Source: Bathymodiolus brooksi (lineage: Eukaryota; Mollusca; Bivalvia; Mytilida; Modiolidae). From it: a stretch of 64,000 nucleotides of DNA. This document shows, one piece after another, positions 63,311 to 64,000 of the stretch. Numbering within the stretch: position 1 is the first letter of the stretch; the number at the start of each line of letters is the position of its first letter. The notes beneath the pieces are model-generated. The model worked only from the letters and a program-made list of their open reading frames with translations. It was not told the origin of the DNA and did no database searches. The position numbers and the translations under genes were made by a program. The DNA is taken from positions 21,452,640 through 21,516,639 of the forward strand of contig OY804590.1 in NCBI GenBank assembly GCA_963680875.1, in the 5' to 3' direction.

Positions 63311-64000
63311 ACCGCACCAATGATGTAATGATTAGCACGCCTGTCTAGAGTGTGGTAGATTGTGAGTTTGAGTCCTGGTCTGGCCAAAAAAAAATATATG
63401 TGTGTTTACTGTCACATGTCAAAAAAATCTAGGGTCGGTCGGTCGGGATTAATATTTTTTTTTTTATTTATTTTTTTTTTATTATCGACAAAACCGGAAA
63501 TAGTAGTTCCCGATTCCGGTATTTAATTTTCGAAAATTCCGGTAAAATGACGAATTATGCTGTTTTTCTACCTTCTTTGCTCTCAATTTCGACAAAAAGC
63601 TAGCAGTTGAATAAATAAAACATTGCTGCTGGTTAAACAACAAAAATAGTTATCCGAATTCTGTGTAAAAATGCATAGGGTCGCTAGCAAAAATTAGGGT
63701 AGGTCGGGTGACCGTAAACACACATATTTTTTTTTGGCCTCTGGTCAAATCAAAGACTATATAAATTTGTTTTTTGTCACTTTTCCGCTAAGCAGGCAGC
63801 ATTAAGGAATAAGAGCAAAGACTGGTTGGCTCTTAATCCGGATATTGTGTCCTAGTGAAGTGACATGTTTAACCCAGAGACTGTTGTTATAGTGTGGTAG
63901 CATTATAATAATCCAACTAAGGGTGTATTGTTGGTGTACGTGTTGGTTTCGTACAAAGCAGGCATCATCATCTCATCAAAATGTAACTTGTTTTTGTTAT
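63311..64000 (+). repeat. SINE-A split by a MITE, right end outside window
   Basis: The head (63311-63381; box A TGATGTAATGATTAGC, box B GTGAGTTTGAGTCC) and body (63743 onward; CAAATCAAAGACTATA, CAAAGACTGGTTGGCTC) flank the MITE exactly. The tail is cut by the window edge. Confidence 0.8.
63382..63739 (+). mobile_element. 'GGCCAAAAA' MITE, copy 3, TCT duplication inside SINE-A
   Basis: 358 bp with intact GGCC ends. The SINE sequence CTGGTCTGGTC is split so that TCT is present on both sides (63379-63381, 63740-63742). This fixes the 3-bp target duplication for the family. Confidence 0.88.

Overview
The window is animal nuclear DNA, very probably from a mollusc and most likely a bivalve. It is AT-rich, has spliced genes with GT-AG introns, several tRNA-headed SINEs, many minisatellites, the recurring decamer GGGAGATAAC and the long 'CTCACCTG' dispersed repeat that I associate with bivalve genomes. 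No species can be named from the sequence alone.

Layout. (1) 1-5575: a decayed Polinton/Maverick (virus-like self-synthesising transposon) with a one-way gene row: small basic protein, a second conserved hypothetical, DDE integrase with chromodomain, penton-like minor capsid protein, a small virion-core-like protein, double-jelly-roll major capsid protein and adenain-like cysteine protease. Most are broken by stops or frameshifts. A GC-rich CRE/ETS/NRF1-like block follows. (2) 5683-7050: a 5'-truncated jockey-like reverse transcriptase, itself cut by a 306-bp inverted-repeat element that duplicated the target TAA. (3) 7567-35420, plus strand: a complete eight-exon TCF19 homologue (FHA domain plus C-terminal PHD finger, 534 codons before the stop), with introns swollen by minisatellites, SINEs and MITEs. 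(4) 35.4-49.8 kb: AT-rich intergenic DNA with more tandem arrays and SINEs and no convincing gene. (5) 56463-50136, minus strand: a complete four-exon CYB5D1 (215 aa). (6) 56704 onward, plus strand: the first two coding exons of NAA38, head to head with CYB5D1 across a 240-bp shared promoter; the gene leaves the window on the right.

Most notable structure. The 5' splice junction of TCF19 exon 2 lies inside a tandem repeat unit amplified about 57 times into intron 2, so intron 2 carries dozens of copies of the exon-end/donor sequence. Independently, the exon 4 donor junction is tandemly duplicated once (68 bp). Three different minisatellites grew from three different parts of one SINE family. 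The NAA38 first intron is a nest of inverted-repeat elements with 9-10 bp target duplications (Mutator-like), three levels deep.

The three cellular genes have no obvious shared pathway: TCF19 is a nuclear chromatin reader linked to the cell cycle, CYB5D1 a ciliary haem-binding-family protein, and NAA38 a NatC acetyltransferase subunit. CYB5D1 and NAA38 are probably co-regulated through their shared promoter. All family assignments come from reading translated sequence by eye against remembered families; no searches were run.
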